DNA of 64,000 nt. Origin: Fen-1135 sp963705275 (lineage in GTDB: Bacteria; Desulfobacterota; Syntrophia; Syntrophales; UBA2185). The translations under genes and the position numbers were made by a program. Within the stretch, counting starts at the first letter, position 1. Each line of letters begins with the position of its first letter. The notes beneath the pieces are model-generated. The model ran no database searches. It was not told the DNA's origin and saw only the letters and a program-made list of their open reading frames with translations. Below, piece after piece: positions 54,777 to 64,000 of this stretch. The stretch spans positions 310,001 through 374,000 of the forward strand of contig OY970063.1 in the NCBI GenBank assembly GCA_963705275.1, in the 5' to 3' direction.

Positions 54777-55634
54777 TTATATGTCAAGCTGATTTCCGAA
54801 TACATAATTGTCTATCAGTCTCGTCTTATTAATCCTGACAGCAAGGGCCAGAACGGACTCACCCTCTATGCGAGGAACATCCTTGAGGGTCGTTGTATCG
54901 CATATTTTGGCATAATCGATAACCGCGTAGGGATGCCCTTCTATGTACTTCCTGACACGCTCCAGGATTGCGGAAACATCCTTTTCTCCCCCATCATACA
55001 TCTCTTTTGCCATCTTTAGGGAACGACTAAGACTCAGAGCCGCCTCCCTTTCCTCCGTTCTCAAATATACATTCCGCGAACTCATAGCGAGACCGTCAGC
55101 TTCTCTCACTATCGGCATGCCGATAATTTCGAGATCCATATTAAGGTCCAGAACCATTCTCTTAATCGCTATAAGCTGCTGGAAGTCCTTTCTGCCGAAG
55201 ATTGCATAATGCGGTTTAACGATATTGAAAAGCTTTGCACACACCGTCGTGACGCCGCGGAAATGCCCGGGTCGGGAGAGCCCACAGAGATTCTCGGTTA
55301 CATTCTCAACATTAACGTAGGTCTGATAAAGTTCAGGGTACATCTCTTTATCTTTCGGATAGAAGATCACATCGACGCCCACACCGTCCGCCAAGCTGCT
55401 ATCTCTCTCAAAATCTCTCGGATATTTTTCAAAATCCTCGCTCGGGCCGAATTGCGTCGGGTTGACGTATATGCTGATAGCCAGGCAGTCCCCTCGCTGT
55501 CGACCTTCTCTCATCAAACTCAAATGGCCTTCGTGAAAATAGCCCATTGTAGGAACGAAGGATATTTTCTGTCCCGCGTTCCTGACGGATTCGGAGAATG
55601 CCTGCATCTCTCTGATGGAACTAATAATCCTCAT
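54777..55634 (-). CDS. panC: pantothenate synthetase
   Basis: A 285-residue HIGH-type ligase: FVPTMGYFHEGHLSLMREGR, ISIYVNPTQFGPSEDFEKYPRD, FGRKDFQQLIAIKRMV and MSSRNVYL are the family motifs. It joins pantoate and beta-alanine. It is co-oriented with panD, which follows by 52 bases, giving the last steps of pantothenate synthesis. A terminator of the upstream rsmA-tsaD unit ends just before it. Confidence 0.96.
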   Translation of the reverse strand: MRIISSIREMQAFSESVRNAGQKISFVPTMGYFHEGHLSLMREGRQRGDCLAISIYVNPTQFGPSEDFEKYPRDFERDSSLADGVGVDVIFYPKDKEMYPELYQTYVNVENVTENLCGLSRPGHFRGVTTVCAKLFNIVKPHYAIFGRKDFQQLIAIKRMVLDLNMDLEIIGMPIVREADGLAMSSRNVYLRTEEREAALSLSRSLKMAKEMYDGGEKDVSAILERVRKYIEGHPYAVIDYAKICDTTTLKDVPRIEGESVLALAVRINKTRLIDNYVFGNQLDI

Positions 55635-55651
55635 CTCAATTCCGCATCCAT

Positions 55652-55681
55652 AAAAAAGCCTCTACGTCAGAGACGTGAGGC
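55652..55681 (-). terminator. intrinsic terminator after rsmA
   Basis: On the minus strand, GCCTC-ACGTC pairs with GACGT-GAGGC (one bulged base, three-base loop), followed by a run of six T (55652-55657). It lies between rsmA and panC, which therefore has its own promoter. Confidence 0.8.
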
Positions 55682-55783
55682 TTCATATATGACCCGTAAG
55701 CATGCCCTTCTTCTTAACCCCCCGTCTCAGTCCGCAACCGGATCCAAGCGGTCGGTCGTTCGTAACAAAATAACTGCTTTGTG

Positions 55784-56635
55784 TCAAGGCATTTTTATTA
55801 AATGGAGGGCGTTTGATAATTTTCCGATTTCTTCAGCCGTCAGCGTTTCACCCCGCCTTGCGCCATCGATACCGGAGTTCTTGAGTGCCTGTATCACATC
55901 CATATCCGAATAGCCCAGCAGATGCAGGCTCTTGAGATTATTTGATACCGTTTTTCTTCTTTTCGCAAAAACTGTCTTCACAATCTTGAAGAAGAAATAA
56001 TGATCTATTAAATCCATTTGGGGCATTTCCCGGATCGCCATCTTCAGTACGGAGGACATTACCGCAGGCCGGGGATAGAAGCAGCTGGGAGGGATCACCA
56101 TTTCACGTGAGCATAGAAAATACATAGAAACCAGAACCGTCGGCACCCCGTAAGACTTTGTCCCTGGTTTTGCAACAAGCCTGTCCGCCAGTTCCTTTTG
56201 AAACATGAGAATCATGGATGATATATGATCCCGGTAAGCCAACAATCGGAACAATATCTGTGAGGAGATGTTGTAGGGAATATTACCGATGACTTTAATC
56301 TTGCGCGATGGCAGCGCGCCATTGATTGAGTGAAAGTCATATTCAAGAACATCAGCCTGGAGAATTTCCACATGATGGTAAGGCGCCATTCTCTCTTTCA
56401 AGATACCGACCATTTTCGGATCTATGTCCAGAGCAATCACCCTCTTCGCCCTTTTGGCTATGGACTCCGTCATGAGACCCAAACCTGCGCCTATTTCAAC
56501 CACAATGTCGTCTTCCCGGATATCCGATATTCTGATAATCTTATTTATGGTATTTCTATCTTCAAGAAAAGACTGGCCCAGGCGTTTGAGCGGCCGGATC
56601 CCATGATCTCTGAGAATTTCTCTTGCTGTCGTCAT
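55784..56635 (-). CDS. rsmA: 16S rRNA dimethyladenosine transferase
   Basis: A 283-residue RsmA/KsgA methyltransferase. RLGQSFLEDRNTINKI, VVEIGAGLGLMTESIAKRA (SAM motif I), VIALDIDPKMV and the catalytic VIGNIPYNISSQIL (NIPY) are all present. It dimethylates two adjacent adenines near the 3' end of 16S rRNA. It begins 24 bases behind tsaD; a terminator at 55652-55681 follows. Confidence 0.95.
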   Translation of the reverse strand: MTTAREILRDHGIRPLKRLGQSFLEDRNTINKIIRISDIREDDIVVEIGAGLGLMTESIAKRAKRVIALDIDPKMVGILKERMAPYHHVEILQADVLEYDFHSINGALPSRKIKVIGNIPYNISSQILFRLLAYRDHISSMILMFQKELADRLVAKPGTKSYGVPTVLVSMYFLCSREMVIPPSCFYPRPAVMSSVLKMAIREMPQMDLIDHYFFFKIVKTVFAKRRKTVSNNLKSLHLLGYSDMDVIQALKNSGIDGARRGETLTAEEIGKLSNALHLIKMP

Positions 56636-56659
56636 GATCTCTTTTCCCCACTCGGGCGC

Positions 56660-57688
56660 CTATCGGAACTTCGAACCGTGCTTTAATAAAGAATCAAGGG
56701 GCCATCTGGAAACTGCGTTTAAGTCCAAAGAATCCTTTAGTCCTCTTGCCAACAGATGTTCGCCGACGACGGCAATCATGGCAGCATTATCCGTACAAAA
56801 AGCGGGCGGCGGAATGTAGACATGAATGCCCTTGAGCCTGGAATCATCTGTAAATCTTTCTCTGAGCCGGCTGTTTGCCGCAACTCCTCCGCATACGACT
56901 ATTTTTGATATGGAATAAATATCCGCAGCCTTAAAAGTCTTTTCTACGAGGACATCAATGATAGCTTCCTGGTAACTGGCAGCAACATCCGGCAGCTCAT
57001 CCTCATTGAAAGGGCATTCTCTCTTCTTTATGCGGACCAGGAGAGATGTTTTCAGGCCGCTGAAGCTGAAATCCAGGCTGTCTCTCATTGCCCTGGGGAA
57101 TTCAATCCGCTTTCGTTCTCCTTTTTTTGCGAGCCTGTCGATAACCGCCCCCCCCGGATATCCGATGTCCAGGAGTTTGGCCGCCTTGTCAAACGCCTCA
57201 CCCGCTGCATCGTCCCTCGTTTGGCCCAACACGGCAAAATCCTGGAAATCTTTCATAAGGTATATGTTTGTATGCCCGCCGGACACTACAAGGGCGATAA
57301 AGGGGAACGTGGGCTGATCTTCACTGAGGAAGATCGATGCCACGTGACCCTCAAGGTGGTTTACTCCTACAAACGGTATGTTTAAAGCAAATGCGATAGC
57401 CTTAGCCGCTGACAAACCCACAAGCAGTGAACCAACCAGCCCGGGTCCCCTGGTTACAGCTATTCCTTCAATATCCTTTAACGTTACGGAAGCCCCATTC
57501 AGCGCCTCGCATATGACCGGTATGATCATTTCCATGTGTTTACGGGATGCGATCTCCGGCACCACGCCGCCGTATATCTTGTGCAGATCCACCTGGGAAG
57601 CAATAACATTGGAACAAAGGAATCTCCCATCCTTGAGCACGGCAGCAGCCGTCTCATCACAGGATGTCTCTATTCCCAAAATATACAT
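56660..57688 (-). CDS. tsaD: tRNA threonylcarbamoyladenosine modification protein TsaD
   Basis: Start set at ATG 57688 with GAGGAAAAG upstream; a frame 21 codons longer is unlike the family. 342 residues. YILGIETSCDETAAAVL at the N-terminus, VNHLEGHVAS with the HxxxH iron site, FPFIALVVSGGHTNIYL and VCGGVAANSRLRE are the Kae1/TsaD motifs. It makes the t6A base at position 37 of ANN-decoding tRNAs with TsaB, TsaC and TsaE, none of which are in the window. Confidence 0.95.
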   Translation of the reverse strand: MYILGIETSCDETAAAVLKDGRFLCSNVIASQVDLHKIYGGVVPEIASRKHMEMIIPVICEALNGASVTLKDIEGIAVTRGPGLVGSLLVGLSAAKAIAFALNIPFVGVNHLEGHVASIFLSEDQPTFPFIALVVSGGHTNIYLMKDFQDFAVLGQTRDDAAGEAFDKAAKLLDIGYPGGAVIDRLAKKGERKRIEFPRAMRDSLDFSFSGLKTSLLVRIKKRECPFNEDELPDVAASYQEAIIDVLVEKTFKAADIYSISKIVVCGGVAANSRLRERFTDDSRLKGIHVYIPPPAFCTDNAAMIAVVGEHLLARGLKDSLDLNAVSRWPLDSLLKHGSKFR

Positions 57689-57801
57689 CTTTTCCTCGCT
57701 GGGCGGATTTCTTTTTACAAATTGTTTAGAATTATATATAGAAGTGAGCACTCTTTGTAAATAACTTTTGACTATCGCGGGAAGTTCTCAGGAAGCGCAT
57801 C

Positions 57802-59472
57802 ATGGAAATTACAACAGACTTTCTGGTATTGGGCAGCGGCATCGCAGGATTAAGTTTTGCGATCAAGGCGGCTGATCTCGGTACTGTGGCTATAGTAACG
57901 AAGAAAACGAAATCTGATTCAAACACAAATCTGGCTCAGGGCGGGATAGCGGCGGTTTATGATAAGGCAGACACCTTTGAAAACCATATCAATGATACCA
58001 TTGCCGCCGGCGCCGGACTTTGCAACAAAGAAGTCGTCAGGTTTGTCGTGGTTGACGGCCCAGAAAGGATAAAAGAACTTCTGGAGTGGGGCGTGGAATT
58101 TACAAGGGCCGAGAAATACGGTGCCGGTGAGTATGACCTGGGACGAGAAGGCGGACATTCGATGAGGCGCGTCCTACATGCGCGCGATCTGACGGGTCGC
58201 GAAATAGAACGTGCCCTCCACGAAAAGGCCAGCTTAAAGAGGAATATAAAGATCTTCGAAAATCATATCGGGATTGACCTTATATTGGAATCCGCCGCAC
58301 GGAATAGGAAGAGTGGCTCCCGGCCGAAGTGTCTGGGGGCCTATATACTTGATACAGATCGCGATCAAATTCATACTTTCAAGGCGAAATTCATCATTCT
58401 GGCCACGGGCGGCTCCGGGAAAGTGTATCTTATCACGACAAATCCCGATATTGCCACAGGAGACGGCATTGCCATGGCCTACAGGGCGGGCGCGTTAATA
58501 GCAAATATGGAGTTCATCCAGTTTCATCCCACCTGCCTGTACCACCCCGAAGCGAAATCTTACCTCATCAGTGAAGCCCTCCGGGGAGAGGGAGGCCTCT
58601 TGAGATTAAAGGACGGTTCGACTTTCATGGAGAAGTATCATCCGATGAAGAGCCTTGCGCCCAGAGACATTGTTGCCAAGGCTATAGATACGGAATTGAA
58701 GAAATCGGGGGATGAGTACGTTTTGCTTGACATAACACACAAAGACAGAGATTTCATAATGAGCAGATTTCCCAATATCTACAGCAGGTGTCTCGATTTC
58801 GGCATTGATATCACAAGGGATCCGATCCCTGTGGTTCCTGCCGCTCATTACCAGTGCGGTGGCGTGTCTGTAGACCATTACGGAGAAACTAATATCGAAA
58901 GACTCTTTGCCTGCGGCGAGGTCGCATGTACAGGGCTTCACGGGGCAAACCGTCTTGCAAGCAACTCACTCTTGGAAGCAGTAGTATTTGCTCACCGCTC
59001 ATTCGTCAAAATCGCACAGATTTTTTCTGCTGCGAAAGACGCTCCGGTCTCTATCCCCCCGTGGGATACTCGGGGGGCAACGGAAAGTGACGAATCGGTC
59101 GTAGTAGCCCACAACTGGGACGAAGTGAGAAGATCCATGGGGAATTATGTGGGCATTGTCCGGTCAAATAAAAGATTGGAGCGCGCTCAACGGCGAATAG
59201 ACCTCATCAGCAATGAGATAGACGAATACTACAGAAACTTCATCGTCACCAGGGATCTAATCGAGCTCCGTAATATTGCCACGGTGGCAAAGTTGATTAT
59301 CCGATGCGCCAGAATCAGGAAAGAAAGCAGGGGGCTTCACTACAACATAGACTATCCGGAAAAAAATGACGAGGTTATGGTTGAAAGATACCGTCATTTC
59401 CAGGGAGACAACGGTGAAGAACTGAGTGAGCCAGTATTCCCAACCTCACGTTTATCACTCTCTCGGGATTAA
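57802..59472 (+). CDS. nadB: L-aspartate oxidase
   Basis: A 556-residue flavoprotein. DFLVLGSGIAGLSFAIKAAD is the FAD-binding motif; NLAQGGIAAV, GGHSMRRVLHARDLTGREIE, MEFIQFHPTCLYHP and ALRGEGGLLRLKDG are typical of NadB. It makes iminoaspartate for NAD synthesis; in anaerobes fumarate can replace oxygen as acceptor. The C-terminus ends in TAA at 59470-59472, overlapping the purB stop on the other strand by two bases. Confidence 0.95.
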   Translation: MEITTDFLVLGSGIAGLSFAIKAADLGTVAIVTKKTKSDSNTNLAQGGIAAVYDKADTFENHINDTIAAGAGLCNKEVVRFVVVDGPERIKELLEWGVEFTRAEKYGAGEYDLGREGGHSMRRVLHARDLTGREIERALHEKASLKRNIKIFENHIGIDLILESAARNRKSGSRPKCLGAYILDTDRDQIHTFKAKFIILATGGSGKVYLITTNPDIATGDGIAMAYRAGALIANMEFIQFHPTCLYHPEAKSYLISEALRGEGGLLRLKDGSTFMEKYHPMKSLAPRDIVAKAIDTELKKSGDEYVLLDITHKDRDFIMSRFPNIYSRCLDFGIDITRDPIPVVPAAHYQCGGVSVDHYGETNIERLFACGEVACTGLHGANRLASNSLLEAVVFAHRSFVKIAQIFSAAKDAPVSIPPWDTRGATESDESVVVAHNWDEVRRSMGNYVGIVRSNKRLERAQRRIDLISNEIDEYYRNFIVTRDLIELRNIATVAKLIIRCARIRKESRGLHYNIDYPEKNDEVMVERYRHFQGDNGEELSEPVFPTSRLSLSRD

Positions 59473-60762
59473 CCGAACACCCTCTTGAAAATAAAATCAA
59501 CATGCTTCAGGAAATTGTCGATTCTGAATGCATCTTCAATATCCTTTGCCTTCATGATACGACATGACTTTTTTGTCTTCCAGAAGCAGTCGCTGAAAAT
59601 CCGTACCCTCATTCCATGACCTCATGGCATTTCCCTGCACGACCCGATAGGCATCCTCTCTCGTCATCCCCCGCTCGATGAGTTTCAATAGCACCATCTG
59701 GGAGAAGATGACGCCGTGGGTCATGCCCAGGTTTGCAAGCATCTTGTCCGGGTACACAACAAGATTCTCCACTAGGCCGGTAAATCTATCAAGCATGAAA
59801 TCGAGAAGGATCGTAGCATCAGGGGCGATGACCCTCTCCACAGACGAGTGACTGATATCCCGCTCGTGCCAGAGGGCGATGTTCTCCAGAGAAGCAAGCG
59901 CGTACGACCTCATCAGACGAGCCAGTCCGGACAGGTTCTCCGACAAAACCGGATTCCTCTTGTGGGGCATGGCCGACGAGCCTTTCTGTCCGGGTGCGAA
60001 GTATTCCTCCACCTCTCTCACTTCCGTTCTCTGCAGCAACCTGATCTCCTGGGAAAACTTATCGATAGAAGATGCGACTATAGCCAGAGTGGTGAAAAAT
60101 TCGGCGTGCCTGTCCCTCTGAACAATCTGAGACGATATCGGCGCGGGTTTCAGCCCCAGTCTTTGACACACGTATTCTTCAATGGAAGGGTCGATGAAGG
60201 AGAATGTCCCGACGGCTCCCGATATCTTGCCGTAGCTGATCGTATCCCTCGCCCGCATGAGCCTCGCCAGGTTCCTCTCCATTTCCTGGTACCACAGGGC
60301 TATCTTCAGACCGAACGTTATCGGTTCAGCATGAATCCCGTGAGACCTCCCTATCATCAGTGTTTTTTTGTGCTCTCTCGCCTTCTTCTTCAGGACGGGC
60401 AAAAGCAGGTTCACGTCGTCAATGAGTATGTCGGATGCCTCTCTCAGGAGAACGGCAAGCGATGTATCAAGGACGTCTGATGAGGTGAGACCCATGTGAA
60501 TGAACCTGCCCTCATCTCCCACTCTTTCGGTAAGCGAAGTCAGGAAGGCGATCACGTCATGTTTAGTCGTCCTTTCGATCTCTTCGATCCTCGCTATGTC
60601 GATCGCTGCTTTCTTCTTGATATTCTTGAGAGACTTCTTGGGAATATCCCCTTTCCTAGCCATTGCCTCACATGCCAGGATTTCTATATCCAGCCATGTC
60701 TGATATCGATTTTCAGGGCGCCATATGCCGTTCATTTTGTCTCTTGAATATCTCGGGATCAA
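59469..60762 (-). CDS. purB: adenylosuccinate lyase (frameshift near the 3' end)
   Basis: The gene reads MIPRYSRDKM... with GLTSSDVLDT, IGRSHGIHAEPITFG and the signature SSAMPHKRNPVLSENL, then shifts frame near 59569: the original frame runs into a stop at 59536. In the neighbouring frame the family's C-terminus continues as MKAKDIEDAFRID...FLKHVDFIFKRVFG, ending at 59469-59471. Removing one T from the six-T run at 59569-59574 gives about 430 residues, the usual PurB length. The enzyme acts twice in purine synthesis. Because it is essential, a real frameshift is unlikely and an extra base in the sequence more likely. Confidence 0.9.
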
Positions 60763-60986
60763 TCTTCTCCCTCCTTCGAACTCTAGTGTATTTCAGGAAT
60801 CAGCCACACTGTTTTTGAAATATAGAACAAATCGGCTGAAAAATAAACCAAAAAAGCTGTATATATTGAACTATATAACGTATAATATTTTGTATAAAAT
60901 CAACGGTTATAACGAACGTTGATGATATAGCCCTTTCAGTTCGTGAGCTGACTCAAAACGTAGCGATTTTCGCGGAGAAAAGAAAA

Positions 60987-61586
60987 ATGAACATTTCCGA
61001 TTTTAGAAAACCGGATTTCGATATAGACCCGATCTTTTTGAACCGGTGGTCGCCGCGAAGCATGTCGGGCGACGAGATCAGCAAAGAGGTCTTGTTCTCC
61101 CTTTTCGAAGCCGCCCGGTGGGCGCCGTCGTCAAACAACAACCAGCATTGGCGGTTCATTTACGCGCGCAGAAACACGGATTCCTGGCCTGTCATTTTCG
61201 ATCTGCTGACGGAGCAGAATAAGGTATGGGCAAAGAATGCCGCCGTACTTATAGTCGTTGTTTCCAAGAAGACTTTTGATTACAACGAAAAACCGGCGCG
61301 CACCCACTCCTACGATACCGGCGCAGCCTGGGAGAACTTCGCACTTCAGGGTTCATTGAATGGCTTGGTTGTCCATGGCATGCAGGGTTTTGACTACGAA
61401 AGAGCAAGAACGGCGCTTAATATTCCCGATGTCTTTCAGGTGGAGGCGATGATTGCCGTGGGAAGACCCGGAAGAAAAGAGGATCTTCCGGAGACCCTGC
61501 GGGAGAGGGAAATGCCCTCGACCAGGAAGAGTCTTTCCGAAATCGTAATGGAAGGAAGTTTCGCGCTTGATAAAGTGATTGCATAA
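60987..61586 (+). CDS. nitroreductase-family protein
   Basis: A 199-residue nitroreductase-fold protein: LNRWSPRSMSGDEISKE and AARWAPSSNNNQHWRFIYA at the N-terminus, DTGAAWENFALQGSLNGLVVHGM in the middle and VEAMIAVGRPG at the end. It is of a different subfamily from the one at 10638. GGAG lies 9-10 bases before the ATG. It is likely FMN-dependent; the substrate is unknown. Confidence 0.85.
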   Translation: MNISDFRKPDFDIDPIFLNRWSPRSMSGDEISKEVLFSLFEAARWAPSSNNNQHWRFIYARRNTDSWPVIFDLLTEQNKVWAKNAAVLIVVVSKKTFDYNEKPARTHSYDTGAAWENFALQGSLNGLVVHGMQGFDYERARTALNIPDVFQVEAMIAVGRPGRKEDLPETLREREMPSTRKSLSEIVMEGSFALDKVIA

Positions 61587-61761
61587 ACTCAATCATTCGT
61601 CTAATTGTGTTCTCACTTATTTGTCAACGTGCACTGTGGAATCTCACTAGTGCATGATCCCATCTCATCAACCGCCGGGGGGACATTTCGTTTTTTCCCC
61701 ATACATTACGGAAACGATGTGGCACAGCCACCGATATCGATCACTCTAAAAGGAAGAAAAT

Positions 61762-62553
61762 ATGTTTCTGTTTAAAAAAATCGTAGCCCCCCTATTTGCC
61801 CCCGTAACATTGATCCTTGAACTCTTCTTGATCGGCCTTGTCCTGCTTTGGTTTACAAAGAGACAGAAAACAGGAAAAGCCGTCATCACGTCTGGTGTAG
61901 TTATATTTGCCATTCTCAGTTACGGGTCATTTTCCGACCTGCTCCTGATTCCCCTTGAACGGCAATATCCTCCACTCACGATCGAGAGCACTCACGACAG
62001 CCTATCTTCTTCTGATTCCATCCACTCTGTTAAGTGGCTTGTCCTTCTGGGTGGCGGCCACACAGTCGATCCGAGAATTCCCGTCACAAGCCAGATATCA
62101 TATGAATCTCTCACTCGCCTCGCGGAATGCATCCGCATTCACAGGCTAATAAAGGGCAGCAAAATCATCCTTTCCGGCGGCGCAGTCTATGACTCATTGC
62201 CGGAGGCCAGTACCTTGGCAAAGGTTGCCGAAATTCTCAACGTCAATGCAAGCGACATTGTATTGGATGATCTTTCCAGAGATACGGAGGAACAGGCGCA
62301 GAATATCCGGCCTATTGTCGGTCATGACCCCTTCATCTTGGTAACGTCTGCTTGTCACATGCCCAGGTCCATGACTATTTTTGAAAAAGCGGGGCTTAGG
62401 CCCATCCCTGCCCCGACAGACCACCTTGTCAAAGAGCGGCAGACGAAAAATCCAGGGGATTTTTATCCCGACTCCATGGGCCTTTTCAAGGCGGAGCGCG
62501 CCATGCACGAATATCTGGGTCTTGTGTGGTTAAGGTTAAGAAACATAATGTGA
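61762..62553 (+). CDS. ElyC/SanA/YdcF (DUF218) family membrane protein
   Basis: A 263-residue protein with two N-terminal membrane helices (LFAPVTLILELFLIGLVLLWF and VITSGVVIFAILSYGSF) and a DUF218 domain: WLVLLGGGHTVDP, IILSGGAVYDSLPEASTLAKVA, LDDLSRDTEEQAQNI and LVTSACHMPRSMTIF. ElyC in E. coli affects envelope and peptidoglycan precursor synthesis; the molecular activity is not settled. AAGGAAG precedes the ATG. Confidence 0.85.
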   Translation: MFLFKKIVAPLFAPVTLILELFLIGLVLLWFTKRQKTGKAVITSGVVIFAILSYGSFSDLLLIPLERQYPPLTIESTHDSLSSSDSIHSVKWLVLLGGGHTVDPRIPVTSQISYESLTRLAECIRIHRLIKGSKIILSGGAVYDSLPEASTLAKVAEILNVNASDIVLDDLSRDTEEQAQNIRPIVGHDPFILVTSACHMPRSMTIFEKAGLRPIPAPTDHLVKERQTKNPGDFYPDSMGLFKAERAMHEYLGLVWLRLRNIM

Positions 62554-62662
62554 TATTGCCCCTAAAAAACGAATCTTGAATTTACAGCACTTAAATGCTA
62601 GAAAGCTCGAATCATTAAAGCTTGCTCACAGAATTAGAGCTTGTGGAACAGGAGATACAATT

Positions 62663-64000
62663 ATGAAGTATAAACTGAGATTGTCGGTATGTCTTGTACT
62701 CTTGGTTATGGCATACGGCTCGCTGGCAGCAAAAGGGGAAAAGACTGTGGCTGTATTGCCTTTTGCCGTACATAGCGCGGAAAGTATTGACTACGTAAAG
62801 CAGGGCATTTGGGACATGCTCTCTTCCCGAATAGCTGTAGCCGACAAGATAGAGGTCATCAGCAAGGACTCGGTCCTGCAAGCCCTGAAAGGGAAAGAAG
62901 GGAAGGATCTACCCCTTCAGGATATTTTCGGCCTCGGGAAAAAGATGAATGCCGATTTTGTCGTATATGGCAGCATTACAAAAATTGGCAACAGTATAAG
63001 CATCGATGGGAAGCTCATCGACATTGCCGCGAATAAATCGACAGTAAGCCTCTTTACTCAGAGCCAGGGCATGGACGAGGTTATAGTGAAGATCAATGAC
63101 TTTGCCCGCAACATAGACAACCATATTCTCGGCACGGTCCCTCCGTCCTTTGCCACGCCGCCGGCATCCACTCAGGCGCAAATGCCGCAGCAGCAGCAAA
63201 AGTCGCAAGATTCCCGTGAATCGGAGATCATCGGAGGGATGAAAAAGAGCAAGAAGGGCACTTACACCGCTGTCATCAACCCTGATTTCATAACCTCCTC
63301 CAGGCCCCTCGATAGAAAAGGTTTCTGGATGAGTCCGAAATTTCCCACCGAATTCAGGGGCATGGATATTGGTGATGTCACGGGTGATGGTGCGAATAAG
63401 GTCGTCATTATCGATACACATAACGTAATGATATACCAAAAGAAAGACAAGGATTTTATCTTGGTTCAAAAGATACCGGGAAAGTCATCCCAGAATTTTC
63501 TTGCCGTTGATGTCGCTGACATCAATAGAAATGGTGTAAAAGAAATCATTGTCACCAGCATGACGCGAAATATCGTTGATTCCTTTGTCATTGAATACAG
63601 GGATGGAAAATTTGTCGAGATTGCCTCAAAGCTGCCCTGGTATATGAGGGTCATTGACAATCCAGGCGGCCCTATCCTGCTGGGCCAGACCAGGGGGATG
63701 GGAAAGCCCTTCAGCAACCCTATCCATGAGATAATATGGGAGGAGGGGAAATACAACGAGGGGAAGAAGATGAAAATCCCCGTGGGGCTTTCCGTCTATG
63801 GTTTGACAATAGACAATCTGGGAACCGGGGGAAATGAAAAAATAATAGCGCTCGATGATTATGACTATCTTAACATATTCGAACAAACAGACAAGCCTCT
63901 CATGAACCTTAAGAGACTGGGGGGAAGCCCTGAACGAATATATAAGAGTGATGATAACTACGGGGGAAGCAACACCGCCATCGTAAATGATGATCTTTCT
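62663..64000 (+). CDS. exported FG-GAP/VCBS-repeat protein, 3' end outside the window
   Basis: The frame is open from ATG 62663 (AGGAGA upstream) to the right edge, 446 residues so far. A signal peptide (about 1-23) is followed by a TolB/FlgO-like part (KTVAVLPFAVHSAES, FVVYGSITKIGNS), a Gln-rich linker near residue 175, then FG-GAP/VCBS-like repeats (MDIGDVTGDGANKVVIIDTHN, VADINRNGVKEIIVTS) that form a beta-propeller, probably binding Ca2+ through DxTxDG-like loops. It is probably periplasmic or surface exposed. The function is unknown. Confidence 0.75.
   Translation, partial: MKYKLRLSVCLVLLVMAYGSLAAKGEKTVAVLPFAVHSAESIDYVKQGIWDMLSSRIAVADKIEVISKDSVLQALKGKEGKDLPLQDIFGLGKKMNADFVVYGSITKIGNSISIDGKLIDIAANKSTVSLFTQSQGMDEVIVKINDFARNIDNHILGTVPPSFATPPASTQAQMPQQQQKSQDSRESEIIGGMKKSKKGTYTAVINPDFITSSRPLDRKGFWMSPKFPTEFRGMDIGDVTGDGANKVVIIDTHNVMIYQKKDKDFILVQKIPGKSSQNFLAVDVADINRNGVKEIIVTSMTRNIVDSFVIEYRDGKFVEIASKLPWYMRVIDNPGGPILLGQTRGMGKPFSNPIHEIIWEEGKYNEGKKMKIPVGLSVYGLTIDNLGTGGNEKIIALDDYDYLNIFEQTDKPLMNLKRLGGSPERIYKSDDNYGGSNTAIVNDDLS

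Noticed and set aside
1..64000. CRISPR arrays, phage or intact insertion sequences
   Set aside because: No repeat-spacer pattern, integrase or complete transposase was seen by eye.

Overview
The window looks like chromosomal DNA of a strictly anaerobic, Gram-negative bacterium, most likely a Desulfobacterota (former deltaproteobacterial) lineage of the Syntrophia/Syntrophorhabdia kind. This is inferred from gene content, not from a marker search: LPS export permeases LptF/LptG, lipoproteins and CpoB (outer membrane), oxygen-independent ribonucleotide reductase NrdDG, hybrid cluster protein Hcp, a zinc-ribbon/class III cyclase/ATPase/TPR multidomain protein, a B12-radical SAM protein, and in-frame UGA codons that read well as selenocysteine. 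No phage, CRISPR array or intact insertion sequence was seen.

Layout. 1-9.9 kb: end of a CHAT (caspase-like) TPR protein, two hydrolases, the multidomain cyclase and a B12-radical SAM protein (the last two each split by a one-base frameshift), and a lipase-like protein. 10-16.6 kb: a redox/detoxification stretch with nitroreductase, YciI, hydrolase and carboxymuconolactone-decarboxylase-like genes plus two selenoprotein genes (C_GCAxxG_C_C and OsmC types), followed by a secreted caspase-HtrA-PDZ fusion and a site-2 protease. 17-21.5 kb: an Nramp-related permease with an MgtE-N/CBS/PRC regulator and a 36-residue membrane protein, TatA, and a third selenoprotein (peroxiredoxin-like, UxxC) followed by a methyltransferase. 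21.6-28.7 kb: Lon-like protease, lipoprotein S49 peptidase, CpoB, GlnRS, a pilin-like protein and tRNA-Gln. 29-36.5 kb: two unknown proteins, Hcp with an FNR/HcpR-type palindrome, Tag, and the MrfA/MrfB repair pair. 36.6-64 kb: mostly housekeeping: ihfB-sppA-rpsA-cmk, BepA-like metalloprotease, HD-GYP protein, nrdDG with paired NrdR boxes, PHP phosphoesterase, lptFG, ahcY-metK-DUF502, panD-panC, rsmA-tsaD, nadB, purB (frameshifted), nitroreductase, ElyC-like protein and a partial FG-GAP/VCBS protein.

How it fits together. The most notable content is (a) three independent UGA-containing genes within 11 kb, each with UGA at the family's catalytic Cys position and each followed by a credible bacterial SECIS hairpin; (b) a predicted secreted protein joining a caspase fold to an HtrA-type serine protease and PDZ domain; and (c) a probable split magnesium system in which an Nramp-fold permease is paired with the soluble sensor half of MgtE. 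Three genes carry single-base shifts that each look like one extra base in a short homopolymer, so sequence error must be considered before calling them pseudogenes.
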